Positions 1 through 8,346 of a DNA stretch of 56,989 nucleotides are shown piece after piece. Both the position numbers and the translations under genes were made by a program. The notes below the pieces were generated by a model. The model worked only from the letters and a program-made list of their open reading frames with translations. It was not told where the DNA came from and searched no databases. The first letter of the stretch is position 1, and every line of letters starts with the position of its first letter. Origin of the DNA: an uncultured Pseudomonadales bacterium (GTDB lineage Bacteria > Pseudomonadota > Gammaproteobacteria > Pseudomonadales > Pseudohongiellaceae); assembly GCA_938091935.1 (NCBI GenBank), contig CALKNV010000046.1:1-56989 (forward strand). Direction: 5' to 3'.

Positions 1-1562
1 CCCTGTAATACATAGTGCGATATTGGCCTGGACTCCGTCAGTGTGAGTTCGTCAATGCTGGTGGTCGCACTGCCTAACCCCGAAGAAAAGTCATGGGAAT
101 ACTCTGAGACGAGCAACTGCTCCCCGGCTAACCCAAACGCAGCTGCGCCGCTTAACAGATTGTTGCTGAGTTGAAATTCTCCGCTCAATTCTGGCTCCAC
201 TAGTGCCACATCGTTTACCGTGAGTTCGCTGTCACGAGTGATTAATCGCGCGCCGACAGACAAGTTTTCATGCCATTCGATAACAAAATCCTGCAGCTCT
301 ATATCTGCATTGGCCAATACGCCATCGGCAAATATTGAAGGCGCGCGCAACTGCAAAGTAGATGCTGTACCGGTCATCGCTTCAGGGCTAATCTCAAATC
401 GAATTTCACTCTGGAGGGTCGCGTTGTTTGCAGTGATACCCGAGAACAAACTGTCAGGGCTATAAATATTGAGTTCGGTGCTGCCGCTGCACTGCCCCAA
501 CGCTCGGCACACCAGACTGGTATTGGTAAGGCGAGTGTTTATGTTGATGTCAGAGGCAATCATCCCAGCTTCGATGGCTTCACTGTGCAGGCTTGCGCTC
601 AGGGTCGGCACCAGCACACGGATAAAGCCTTCGCTTGCGTCAGGTTCGGCGGACAGGTTTAAAGGCATTGTGATAGAAACAGAGTCGCTGTTTCGCGAAT
701 TGATGTCACCGAGGGTTCGCGTGAATCGTACTTCCCTGTCTGGATGTGCCAATTCAACACTAGCCGACCGCAGGCGCATCACATCGTTTTGCGTTGCTGC
801 GCTAAATTCCAGCAGGCCATCGACCTGGTCCTGGGTTGACACCCATTCTTCGCTCCATGCCGGCAGCAATCCTGAATCGAAAAGACGCTGCAAGCCGATC
901 CGGAAGTCTGCATTCGCTAACAGTAAATCATCAGTCAGGATCAAGCTTCCTGAGACTCTGGCCAGTTCATTTATTTGTCCATTAGAGCGTTGAGAAATCT
1001 CCAGCAGCGTGTCCAGCGAGGCATCTTCAGCACTGTTTGATAAAAAGTGAATCCCAATTCCAGGCAGGGATGTCAATCGCGCAGAAATGGTGGCCTCCAT
1101 TGGCTCAGGTCTTAGTGACAGCTCGCCTTCAACGGACCAGCTGTCACTATTGGCTCGGTATTGCTTGATCTGGATGCTGTTAACTGGAAGTGAGCGAACT
1201 TGTTTCAATAGATCAATTGGATTGGTGGCGGGCTTGGAATCTTGATTGACTGCAAGATCAACATCGAGTGCGTCGAGATGGATTTCGTCCACACTAACAG
1301 CAAAACCTGCTTCAGAGCTGAAGCGGATAAGCAGATTTTCTCCCCGGAGCACGGAGCCGCTGACCTCGAACTCAGCCTGGGACGCCGTAAATTGTTCAAA
1401 TCCTATTCGTGGATTGTCCAATCTCAGCAACGACACGCCCTGGCTGGCCAGCGCAAAGGTCAGCAGTGGTCGTACGACTATGCCTGGTGCGGCGATGAGC
1501 ACAATCGCGGCAATCAGCAATAACAGGACAGGCGTCAACAGCAGTAGATGGCGGCGCTTCAT
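1..1562 (-). CDS. AsmA/YdbH-like membrane-anchored protein, N-terminal part
   Basis: The minus frame starting at the ATG at 1562 stays open for 520 codons to the left window edge; I checked every codon for stops and found none. The first residues are MKRRHLLLLTPVLLLL followed by IAAIVLIAAPG, a single N-terminal membrane anchor (about residues 5-27). The rest is a long repetitive beta-type sequence with many 'xLxLxSxxLxL' stretches and acidic turns, as in AsmA/YdbH/TamB-type intermembrane proteins. These span the periplasm and are linked to lipid transport. The anchor and the overall texture are seen; the family name is inference without a search. The C-terminus is outside the window. No strong ribosome site precedes the ATG. 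Confidence 0.6.
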   Translation of the reverse strand, partial: MKRRHLLLLTPVLLLLIAAIVLIAAPGIVVRPLLTFALASQGVSLLRLDNPRIGFEQFTASQAEFEVSGSVLRGENLLIRFSSEAGFAVSVDEIHLDALDVDLAVNQDSKPATNPIDLLKQVRSLPVNSIQIKQYRANSDSWSVEGELSLRPEPMEATISARLTSLPGIGIHFLSNSAEDASLDTLLEISQRSNGQINELARVSGSLILTDDLLLANADFRIGLQRLFDSGLLPAWSEEWVSTQDQVDGLLEFSAATQNDVMRLRSASVELAHPDREVRFTRTLGDINSRNSDSVSITMPLNLSAEPDASEGFIRVLVPTLSASLHSEAIEAGMIASDININTRLTNTSLVCRALGQCSGSTELNIYSPDSLFSGITANNATLQSEIRFEISPEAMTGTASTLQLRAPSIFADGVLANADIELQDFVIEWHENLSVGARLITRDSELTVNDVALVEPELSGEFQLSNNLLSGAAAFGLAGEQLLVSEYSHDFSSGLGSATTSIDELTLTESRPISHYVLQ

Positions 1563-2166
1563 GGTCTCTGGGTCTGAATCATTTTTTAGTTACTGTCTTT
1601 ACTACCACTACGGAGATTACTGAAAGCTTAATCGGCAAATAGTCTGTGGATTTCCAGAAAATCTTCCGATTTTGACTACACTTTTGTTTGTTGATCAGCC
1701 TTTGTAAATAGCTTTTGGGGAACTACAGGGAACCCAATTACCCTCAATACATTAGAGCTTGGTACTGGCGACAAGACCTGTTATCAGAGCGCCATGATGC
1801 CTCTAAAGTCAGGGTCGGGCACGAAACCGAGCAAAATTGTGTGAATTCTGTCCGGCAAGTGCTTCGCAAGCAACTTGCGGTTCACCATCGTGAGCCTGAC
1901 AAGACCGCCATTGGTAGTCTGATCTACCAGTGCAATTCTTTATCTTAACTATCTTGGTTATCGAGTCACCCTCGATTTCGCTGAAGCGGTGGCTAGGGTC
2001 GGAGGATTAAAGACTAGCTTAGGTCAGGTAGTCGTTTGACAGTCCGTGGTCAGGATTATTTCCACTAATGCACAATTTGAGAGCGTATTTTCGGTTTCGG
2101 ATCAATTTCTGTTCACGATTTACTGAATTGAGCCTCTGAAACCGGCGGTTCTGGGCGATTGCCGAG

Positions 2167-2196
2167 TTGGCATAGTCCATGCATTAACATAATTAT
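2167..2196 (+). promoter_or_regulatory. Candidate sigma70 promoter of a small RNA
   Basis: TTGGCA at 2167-2172 matches five of six bases of the -35 consensus. AATTAT at 2191-2196 matches four of six of the -10 consensus, with an 18-base spacer. The expected start is near 2203. It points toward the terminator at 2279-2314 with no protein gene in between. Confidence 0.35.
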
Positions 2197-2202
2197 ACAG
2201 GG

Positions 2203-2314
2203 AGCCGCACCGTGGACTTTGACTCTCTCCCTTGAGCCATGGCGCACCTCTAATTTATTCCTGTATTTTGGGCATTTTGGCTCGCATCACTTAGGTGATG
2301 CGAGCCTTTTTTTT
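2203..2314 (+). ncRNA. Candidate small RNA of about 110 nt
   Basis: A promoter-like pair at 2167-2196 and a very strong intrinsic terminator at 2279-2314 enclose about 110 bases that hold no convincing protein gene. The unit lies tail to tail with the Lrp-type gene, whose stop is at 2339. Two tiny frames occur inside: GTG at 2212 encoding seven residues, and ATG at 2239 encoding four. They could be a leader peptide or chance. No known RNA family (6S, tmRNA, RNase P) is recognised. The 5' end is a guess from the promoter. Confidence 0.35.
2279..2314 (+). terminator. Intrinsic terminator
   Basis: A perfect 12-bp stem (GGCTCGCATCAC / GTGATGCGAGCC) with a TTAG loop is followed by eight T. The T tract is only on the plus-strand 3' side, so it stops rightward transcription. 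No plus-strand protein gene precedes it. Confidence 0.85.
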
Positions 2315-2338
2315 GGGGCGGCTCAGTGGGCTACAGTT

Positions 2339-2845
2339 TTACATCGAGTGATCGGAATCGGAGGCATCGCGCAGCGTCTCCAGGTTCACGCCCCGGAATG
2401 ACTTGTTCTCTTTCATGACCACATAAGAATTGATGGTGACCTGGTAGCGGCTGTTCCCAACCAACTGATCATTGATTTCGACATAGCGGTTCATGTCCGG
2501 GCAGATGATTCGCAGCAAGAAATCCGATTCACCGCTGACGGTGTAGCACTCCACTACCTCAGGAATAGATTCAATGAGTGCTTCGAATGCATTGAATTCC
2601 TCTTGGGTATGATTCTTGAGCGAGACTGTTGCCAGGCACATGATATGCCGCGCGATACTGCCCAGGTTCAAGTGTGCATGGTAGGAGCCAATGACTCCTT
2701 CCTGCTCCAGGCGACGGACTCGCTGCAGGCATGAGCTTGGAGACAGATTCACTTGCTCGGCAAGTTTTTGGTTGGTTATGCGACCATCGTGTTGCAAGAT
2801 CTCCAGAATTCGTAGATCGATCTTGTCCAGTTTTGAGCTTTTCAT
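2339..2845 (-). CDS. Lrp/AsnC family transcriptional regulator
   Basis: This 168-residue protein has the usual Lrp/AsnC length. An N-terminal winged helix-turn-helix (about residues 6-55, with LDKIDLRILEILQHDGR, LAEQVNLS and CLQRVRRLEQ) is followed by a RAM ligand-binding domain (about 70-150). Such proteins sense amino acids and act as dimers or octamers. It is transcribed divergently from astC, with about 240 bases between the two starts. A perfect 15-bp palindrome lies in that gap, so it most likely controls the AST arginine catabolic genes and itself; that role is inference. The C-terminal tail (about 15 residues, acidic) is slightly longer than usual. Start: ATG at 2845. Confidence 0.92.
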   Translation of the reverse strand: MKSSKLDKIDLRILEILQHDGRITNQKLAEQVNLSPSSCLQRVRRLEQEGVIGSYHAHLNLGSIARHIMCLATVSLKNHTQEEFNAFEALIESIPEVVECYTVSGESDFLLRIICPDMNRYVEINDQLVGNSRYQVTINSYVVMKENKSFRGVNLETLRDASDSDHSM

Positions 2846-2964
2846 TGCGCTGTCTTGTGGGGCTGGTTCATAGGGCTGGCTTGTCAGGCCTGTGTATGGG
2901 TAATAGCGGGCTAGCTAGCGATTCAGGCCCGGACTCGCTGCATTCGGCGAGCAATCGGCTAAAC

Positions 2965-2979
2965 CCGAATTTTATTCGG
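2965..2979. promoter_or_regulatory. Candidate Lrp-type operator palindrome
   Basis: CCGAAT-TTT-ATTCGG is a perfect 6-3-6 inverted repeat with an AT-rich centre, the form typical of Lrp/AsnC family sites. It lies between the divergent lrp-like gene and astC, about 110 bases upstream of the astC start. A further half site ATTCGG occurs at 2942-2947. Confidence 0.5.
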
Positions 2980-3089
2980 TTTCGCGGTCGATTGAAAACA
3001 GCTTATTTATCAATTGCTAAAAACACCATAACTCTTTTGGTGGGGGGTTTGATAGGCTATGGCATACAGAAAATTCGTTGGAGGTTGTT

Positions 3090-4316
3090 GTGACGCAAGC
3101 TGCTAAACAGACTGATTCAAATGCCGGACAGGAATTTAATAATCGCGATGCCTTGTGGCCGAACTATAGCCCGCCTCAGGACCTGATTTTTACGCACGGA
3201 CGCGGCACCGAGTTGTATACCGATTCGGGTGAAACCTACCTGGACTTTCTTAGTGGGATTGCCGTCACGGCCTTCGGTCACGCCCACCCTCACCTGGTTA
3301 AGGCACTGTCCGAGCAATCAGAAAAAATTTGGCATCTATCGAATGTGTTTCGCATTCCTCAGGCCGAGCAGCTGGCGCAGCGCCTGGCCGAGAATACCTT
3401 CGCCGACCGAATTTTCTTCGCCAATTCAGGCACAGAGGCCATTGAGGCCAGCATCAAGGCTGTGCGTGGTTATCAGGCCGCGATTGGAAAGCCCGAGCGC
3501 TATCGCCTGATTGGTTTCAGCGACAGTTTCCACGGACGCACCATCGCTGCCGTGGCGGCGTCCGGCAATCCGTCTTACGTGCAGAACTTTGCACCGACGG
3601 ATCATGGGTTTGATCACGTGCCCTGGGGAGACATGGATGCGCTGGATGCGGCTATCAGCGATCACACCGCCGGTATCATTATCGAAACAGTGCAGGGTGA
3701 GGGCGGTATTCGACCTCTTACCCCCGAGATGCTGAAACACCTGCGTGAAGTGTGTGATGCCAACGGTTTGCTATTGGTGTTAGACGAAGTGCAGTGTGGT
3801 GTGGGTCGCACGGGCAAGTTGTTCGCCTATGAGAATTTTGGCATTGAGCCCGATGTGTTGGCTTCGGCGAAAGGTCTGGGTGGCGGCTTTCCTGTCGGCG
3901 CCTGCCTGGTCTCAGAAAAAGTGGGTCAGCACATGGTGGTGGGTACCCACGGCAGCACATTTGGCGGTAATCCCCTGGCTGCAGCAGTAGGCAACGCGGT
4001 ACTGGACCTGGTGCTGGAGCCTGGTCTGCTCGAGCATGTAGAGAAGCAAGGAAATGCCCTGCGCGAAGGGCTGGAACAATTGGTAGCGGATTATCCCACC
4101 GTACTGTCGAAAGTGACTGGCATGGGCCTCATGATCGGGGCGAAGTGTGAAGTGCCCAATGTAGAGCTCATGAAGCAATTGCGCGACAACAAGCTCCTGG
4201 TGGGTAGGGCCGGTGACAATATGATCCGCCTGCTGCCGCCTCTCAATGTTTCTGATGAACATGTGGGCCAGGCGCTGGCGATAATTACCGAAGCAGTTGC
4301 CGGACTTTCCAGATAA
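3090..4316 (+). CDS. astC: Succinylornithine/acetylornithine aminotransferase
   Basis: Class III PLP-dependent aminotransferase, 408 residues. It moves the amino group of N2-succinylornithine to 2-oxoglutarate, the third step of the AST route of arginine breakdown. Visible motifs are the SGIAVTAFGHAHP substrate loop, the NSGTEA phosphate-binding turn, LDEVQCGVGRTG, and the PLP lysine in SAKGLGGGFPVGA (about residue 255). The GTG at 3090 is chosen because GGAGG at 3080-3084 sits five bases before it; the TTG at 3078 overlaps that ribosome site. ArgD and AstC are near-identical in sequence and can be bifunctional; the neighbours astA, astD and astB decide for AstC. Confidence 0.9.
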   Translation: MTQAAKQTDSNAGQEFNNRDALWPNYSPPQDLIFTHGRGTELYTDSGETYLDFLSGIAVTAFGHAHPHLVKALSEQSEKIWHLSNVFRIPQAEQLAQRLAENTFADRIFFANSGTEAIEASIKAVRGYQAAIGKPERYRLIGFSDSFHGRTIAAVAASGNPSYVQNFAPTDHGFDHVPWGDMDALDAAISDHTAGIIIETVQGEGGIRPLTPEMLKHLREVCDANGLLLVLDEVQCGVGRTGKLFAYENFGIEPDVLASAKGLGGGFPVGACLVSEKVGQHMVVGTHGSTFGGNPLAAAVGNAVLDLVLEPGLLEHVEKQGNALREGLEQLVADYPTVLSKVTGMGLMIGAKCEVPNVELMKQLRDNKLLVGRAGDNMIRLLPPLNVSDEHVGQALAIITEAVAGLSR

Positions 4317-4318
4317 AC

Positions 4319-4483
4319 ATGTTTACCGCAGATTCTCGCCATTGCTCAACCAGCCAATATTGGCTTCGGCTTGATAAGCGCCTGATATCAGCGTCGGAAA
4401 ATTTCGAAACTCACAGCTTCCCTGACGCACTGCGTCTGGCTGTCGACGGTGAGAACTTGATCGATGTAAAGGAGACTGCCTGA
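4319..4483 (+). CDS. Small 54-residue protein inside the AST operon
   Basis: The ATG at 4319 lies two bases after the astC stop. The frame runs 54 codons to a TGA that overlaps the astA ATG (TGATG at 4481-4485), so it fills the whole 166-base gap between the two genes. The product begins MFTADSRHCS and contains YWLRLDKRLISA and an acidic end (DGENLIDVKETA). No membrane segment or signal peptide is visible, and I do not recognise a family. The tight fit with both neighbours suggests translational coupling and a real gene. A role in arginine catabolism is inference. Initiation may depend on termination of astC, since no separate ribosome site is free. Confidence 0.65.
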   Translation: MFTADSRHCSTSQYWLRLDKRLISASENFETHSFPDALRLAVDGENLIDVKETA

Positions 4484-5532
4484 TGTTAATCCGCAGCGCG
4501 CGGGCGAGCGACCTGAATCAACTGTTACAGCTTTCAGCGGTATTGCCGCCGGGCATGACCTCCATGCCTTTCGATAAGTCCACCTGGGAAAAGAAGCTTG
4601 CGGTGGTCGAAGAGAGTCTCATGGATTCTCCGAATCCCGAAGTAGAGCGAGTTTATTTGCTGGTTATGGAAGATACCGAGTCCGGGCGTATCGTAGGTAC
4701 GGCTGGGGTCGTGGCGGGAGTTGGGCTAACTCACCCATTCTACAATTATAAATTGAGTAAGGATGTAAAGGTCTCGGAAGCGCTGGACATCCGCAGAACC
4801 AGTAACCTGCTCAACCTCGTTAATGACTTTACCGGTGAGACTGAGCTGATATCGCTGTTTCTGCTGCCTGAATTTCGATCCAGGTATGCCGGTCAGTTTC
4901 TCTCCCGCTGCCGTTACGTGTTCATGAGCGATTTTCCAGAGCGCTTCAGTGATGTGGTGTTTGCAGAGATTCGCGGTTATCTCGACGAGTCGGAAAAATC
5001 GCCGTTCTGGGAACACCTGGGCAGGAAATTCTTCAATCTTCCTTTTGCCAAAGCCGATTTCATCAGTGCAGTGAACGGGTCGCAGTTTATTTCTGATCTT
5101 ATGCCAAGGTTTCCAGTGTATCTGGAACTATTGCCCGAGGAGGCTGTGTCAGTTATCGGAAAACCTCACGATGAGGCAGCCCCCGCCAAGCGACTGCTGG
5201 AGAAAGAAGGGTTCACGTTTAATGGCACTATCGATATTTTCGATGCAGGGCCGGTGATGGAATGTCGGCGTGAAAACATCGCGTCCATGACGAATAGCCG
5301 CGAGGCAACAGTTACTGGTGTCACCGATGCTGGTTTGACTGAAGAAGAGGCCGATGCGCTCTGTATTGTCAGTAATGGCGAGCTGTCGAATTATCGGCTC
5401 ACGTTGACTCCAGTCAAGCTACAGTCTGTTGATGAGGTGATTCTGTCGGAATCGGCAGCGACACTGATTGAGGTGGAGGCGGGAAGCCGCGTCCGGATCC
5501 TGGAAATAATGGCGGGTAAAAATGGAAAATAA
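4483..5532 (+). CDS. astA: Arginine N-succinyltransferase
   Basis: The first AST step: arginine plus succinyl-CoA gives N2-succinylarginine. The protein is 349 residues, the normal length, and begins MLIRSARASDLNQLLQLS as in AstA/AruG. A GNAT-like fold runs through IVGTAGVVAGVG, the ELISLFLLPEFRSRYAG acyl-CoA region (about residues 125-143) and SPFWEHLGRKFF. The start ATG at 4483 follows GGAGACTGCC and overlaps the stop of the 54-residue gene. Its own 3' end overlaps astD by 11 bases. Only one subunit gene is present, unlike the AruF/AruG pair of Pseudomonas. Confidence 0.95.
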   Translation: MLIRSARASDLNQLLQLSAVLPPGMTSMPFDKSTWEKKLAVVEESLMDSPNPEVERVYLLVMEDTESGRIVGTAGVVAGVGLTHPFYNYKLSKDVKVSEALDIRRTSNLLNLVNDFTGETELISLFLLPEFRSRYAGQFLSRCRYVFMSDFPERFSDVVFAEIRGYLDESEKSPFWEHLGRKFFNLPFAKADFISAVNGSQFISDLMPRFPVYLELLPEEAVSVIGKPHDEAAPAKRLLEKEGFTFNGTIDIFDAGPVMECRRENIASMTNSREATVTGVTDAGLTEEEADALCIVSNGELSNYRLTLTPVKLQSVDEVILSESAATLIEVEAGSRVRILEIMAGKNGK

Positions 5533-6985
5533 ACAGCAACATTTCATCGGTGGTCAATGGCTACAAGCCGGAACACACCAGTTCAACTCCACCAGCCCTG
5601 TTTCCGGTGAATCGCTGTGGCAAGGCCTCGCTGCTGGAGCCAACGAAGTTTCCCAGGCTGTGGCCGCGGCCCGAGAAGCCTTCGGCAGTTGGAGCTTACT
5701 GAGATACGAAGAGCGTCAGGCCCATGTTAAACGCTTCATTGCAGTAATCGAATCTCGACGCGATGAATTGGCTAAGATAATTCACGAGGAAACTGGCAAG
5801 CCGCTATGGGAAAGCAAAACCGAGATTGGCACCATGATTGCCAAGGCGGCGGTGTCAGAAAAGGCTTATGCGGAGCGAACCGGACATCGTGATTCCGAGG
5901 CCAATGGTGTGCAACTGGCATTAACCCACCGTCCAATCGGGGTGTTTGTGGTGTTAGGGCCCTACAATTTTCCAGGGCATTTGCCCAATGGACACATCAT
6001 CCCAGCGCTGCTCGCGGGAAACACCATCGTCTTTAAGCCCTCGGAGCTGACGGCGCTATTCGGCGAACGCATGGTGGCCTGCTGGGAAGAGGCCGGCCTG
6101 CCGGCTGGTGTTGTTAATCTGGTGCAGGGTGAGGCTGAAACTGGCCAACTCCTTGCGGCTGCTGATGATATCGATGGTCTGCTATTCACTGGTAGTTCCA
6201 GAACGGGTCATGCTATCCACAAAGCTTTTGGCGGCCACCCTGAAAAAATGCTGGCCCTGGAAATGGGTGGCAATAATCCGCTTATAGTCGATGCGGTGGC
6301 AGACATACCTGCTGCGGTTTATACCATCATCCAGTCAGCCTTTATTTCCGCCGGCCAGCGCTGTACCTGCGCACGCAGACTGATTCTGCTTAGATCTACC
6401 CAAAATGAAGAGCTGCTCTCCGCTTTGATCGGCGCGACGGAAAAAATCAAAGTGGGCTTCGATGACAGTTGCTTTATGGGGCCAGTTGTCTCTAATCGGG
6501 CCGCTGACAACGTGATGGCTTTTGCAGGCGAACTCAAGCAGGCTGGTGCAAAAACTTTAAAGCCAGTTGAAAGACCATACGCCGATCAGGCCATTGTGCT
6601 GCCGGGAATCATCGACGTGACCGACATGAGTGAGCGCAATGATGAGGAATGTTTTGGACCATTGCTACAGGTAGAGTGGGTAGACTCCCTGCAGGAAGGG
6701 ATCAGGGCGGCCAACGACTCACGTTATGGTTTATCGGCGGGTCTGCTGAGTGAAAAAGCTGAATCGTGGCGAGAATTTACACAGCACATTCGTGCCGGCA
6801 TTGTTAACCTGAATCGCCCACTAACGGGCGCCAGCGGTGCCGCGCCGTTTGGTGGCATCGGTGCCAGCGGTAACTATCGCCCAGGCGCTTATTATGCAGC
6901 GGATTACTGTGCCTACCCCATGGCAAGTATGCATAGTGACACCGTTGCGCTGCCTGCCACACTGGCGCCGGGGATCGAGCTGTAG
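5522..6985 (+). CDS. astD: Succinylglutamic semialdehyde dehydrogenase
   Basis: NAD-dependent aldehyde dehydrogenase of 487 residues. It oxidises N-succinylglutamate 5-semialdehyde to N-succinylglutamate, the fourth AST step. The N-terminus has HFIGGQWLQAG. The general-base glutamate lies in LALEMGGNNP (about residue 245) and the catalytic cysteine in SAGQRCTCARR (about 282). FGPLLQVEW and the ending PFGGIGASGN with YYAADYCAYP are AstD-type. It overlaps the end of astA by 11 bases and stops two bases before astB, so the operon is translationally coupled. Confidence 0.94.
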   Translation: MENKQQHFIGGQWLQAGTHQFNSTSPVSGESLWQGLAAGANEVSQAVAAAREAFGSWSLLRYEERQAHVKRFIAVIESRRDELAKIIHEETGKPLWESKTEIGTMIAKAAVSEKAYAERTGHRDSEANGVQLALTHRPIGVFVVLGPYNFPGHLPNGHIIPALLAGNTIVFKPSELTALFGERMVACWEEAGLPAGVVNLVQGEAETGQLLAAADDIDGLLFTGSSRTGHAIHKAFGGHPEKMLALEMGGNNPLIVDAVADIPAAVYTIIQSAFISAGQRCTCARRLILLRSTQNEELLSALIGATEKIKVGFDDSCFMGPVVSNRAADNVMAFAGELKQAGAKTLKPVERPYADQAIVLPGIIDVTDMSERNDEECFGPLLQVEWVDSLQEGIRAANDSRYGLSAGLLSEKAESWREFTQHIRAGIVNLNRPLTGASGAAPFGGIGASGNYRPGAYYAADYCAYPMASMHSDTVALPATLAPGIEL

Positions 6986-6987
6986 TC

Positions 6988-8328
6988 ATGTCGGGCATCA
7001 AAGCATGGGAAGTAAACTTCGATGGTATTGTGGGTCCCTCCCATAATTACGCCGGCCTTTCTTTTGGTAATGTAGCGTCTTCCAGTCACGGTGGTCAGGC
7101 TTCTTCGCCGCGTCAGGCGGCGTTGCAGGGGTTGGAGAAGGCCTGGGCACTGACGCAAATGGGCATGAGGCAAGGCATTATTCCGCCTCAAGAGAGACCC
7201 CATATTCCTACCCTGCGTAAACTGGGTTTCAGTGGCTCGGATACAGAAGTGTTACGGCAGGTAGCCAAGGAATCTCCTCAGCTGCTGGCAGCTACCAGCT
7301 CAGCTTCCTGTATGTGGGTCGCGAATGCTGCCACGATCTCACCGTTCGCCGATACGCGCGACGGCAAGACCCATATGACACCTGCTAATCTGAGTTCAAT
7401 GTTCCATCGCTCAATCGAGCCGCCAGCAACTTGTCGAATTTTGCAGGCGATGTTTGATCAGGACAGCTTCGTCCATCATGCGCCACTGCCGGCTGGTCCC
7501 AGCTTTTCTGATGAGGGGGCTGCGAATCATACGCGCTTCTGTAATGAATATGGGGAGCCGGGAGTCGCGCTATTCGTCTATGGTGATGATCTGGTAGATA
7601 AGGATGCAGGGCCCAAAAAGTTTCCTGCACGCCAGACCCTGCCAGCCTGCAAGGCTATCTCCCGCAGCCATGGACTGAGCCACGACAAGGTGGTTTATGC
7701 ACGACAGAATCCTGTGGCCATCGATGCCGGCGTGTTTCACAATGATGTGATTGCTGTGGGCAATCTGGGGCTGCTGTTCCACCACGAGTTGGCTTTCGCC
7801 AACCGGGATGAGGTCTATGCCCAGCTGAATGCTGCTATGGGAAGAGAGCTCGATTACATCGAGGTACCGAGCGCCAGGGTGTCACTGAACGAGGCCGTGA
7901 GGTCTTATCTGTTCAACTCGCAGCTGCTGACGGTGCCCGGTAAGTCAGGTGCAACCCTGATCGTGCCCAGCGAATGCGAGGAAGTGGCGGCAGTGCATGA
8001 ATACCTGCAGTGGCTTGAAAGTGAAAGTATGCTGATCAGTGAGGTCTGCTATTTCGACCTGCGCCAGAGTATGAATAATGGCGGTGGCCCTGCCTGTTTG
8101 CGTTTACGCGTGGTCATGAGTGAAGACCAGATAGCCAGCACAGCCTCAAGGGTGCTACTTGATGAGACACTCTACCCTGAGCTGCGGGCCTGGGTTGAGC
8201 GCAATTATCGAGACAGTCTGGCGGCTGCCGACCTGCAGGATCCAGCGCTGCTCAACGAATGCCGCACAGCGCTGGATGAATTGACCCAACTGCTGAAAAT
8301 CGGAAGCGTGTACGACTTTCAGCTGTAA
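6988..8328 (+). CDS. astB: N-succinylarginine dihydrolase
   Basis: Hydrolyses N2-succinylarginine to N2-succinylornithine, two ammonia and CO2, the second AST step. It is 446 residues, full length, and belongs to the guanidino-modifying fold. Visible are NFDGIVGPSHNYAGLS at the N-terminus, FHNDVIAVGN with the active histidine (about residue 250), and NNGGGPACLRLRV holding the catalytic cysteine near residue 371. It is the last gene of the run. The fifth enzyme, succinylglutamate desuccinylase (astE), is not in the window. A convergent phosphatase gene begins its stop 18 bases later. Confidence 0.95.
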   Translation: MSGIKAWEVNFDGIVGPSHNYAGLSFGNVASSSHGGQASSPRQAALQGLEKAWALTQMGMRQGIIPPQERPHIPTLRKLGFSGSDTEVLRQVAKESPQLLAATSSASCMWVANAATISPFADTRDGKTHMTPANLSSMFHRSIEPPATCRILQAMFDQDSFVHHAPLPAGPSFSDEGAANHTRFCNEYGEPGVALFVYGDDLVDKDAGPKKFPARQTLPACKAISRSHGLSHDKVVYARQNPVAIDAGVFHNDVIAVGNLGLLFHHELAFANRDEVYAQLNAAMGRELDYIEVPSARVSLNEAVRSYLFNSQLLTVPGKSGATLIVPSECEEVAAVHEYLQWLESESMLISEVCYFDLRQSMNNGGGPACLRLRVVMSEDQIASTASRVLLDETLYPELRAWVERNYRDSLAAADLQDPALLNECRTALDELTQLLKIGSVYDFQL

Positions 8329-8346
8329 AGCGGTATTGCTTAAACG

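Larger units (their letters stand above)
1563..2338. other. Intergenic region without a protein gene
   Basis: This 776-base gap separates the AsmA-like gene (leftward) from the 3' end of the Lrp-type gene. Short open frames exist (for example 1715-1948 on plus) but begin with poor starts, lack ribosome sites and show no recognisable protein pattern. The only structured part is 2167-2314, with a sigma70-like promoter followed by an intrinsic terminator, annotated separately. Confidence 0.5.

Noticed and set aside
1715-1948. 77-codon plus-strand frame in the left gap
   Set aside because: TTG-type start, no ribosome site, no recognisable protein pattern.
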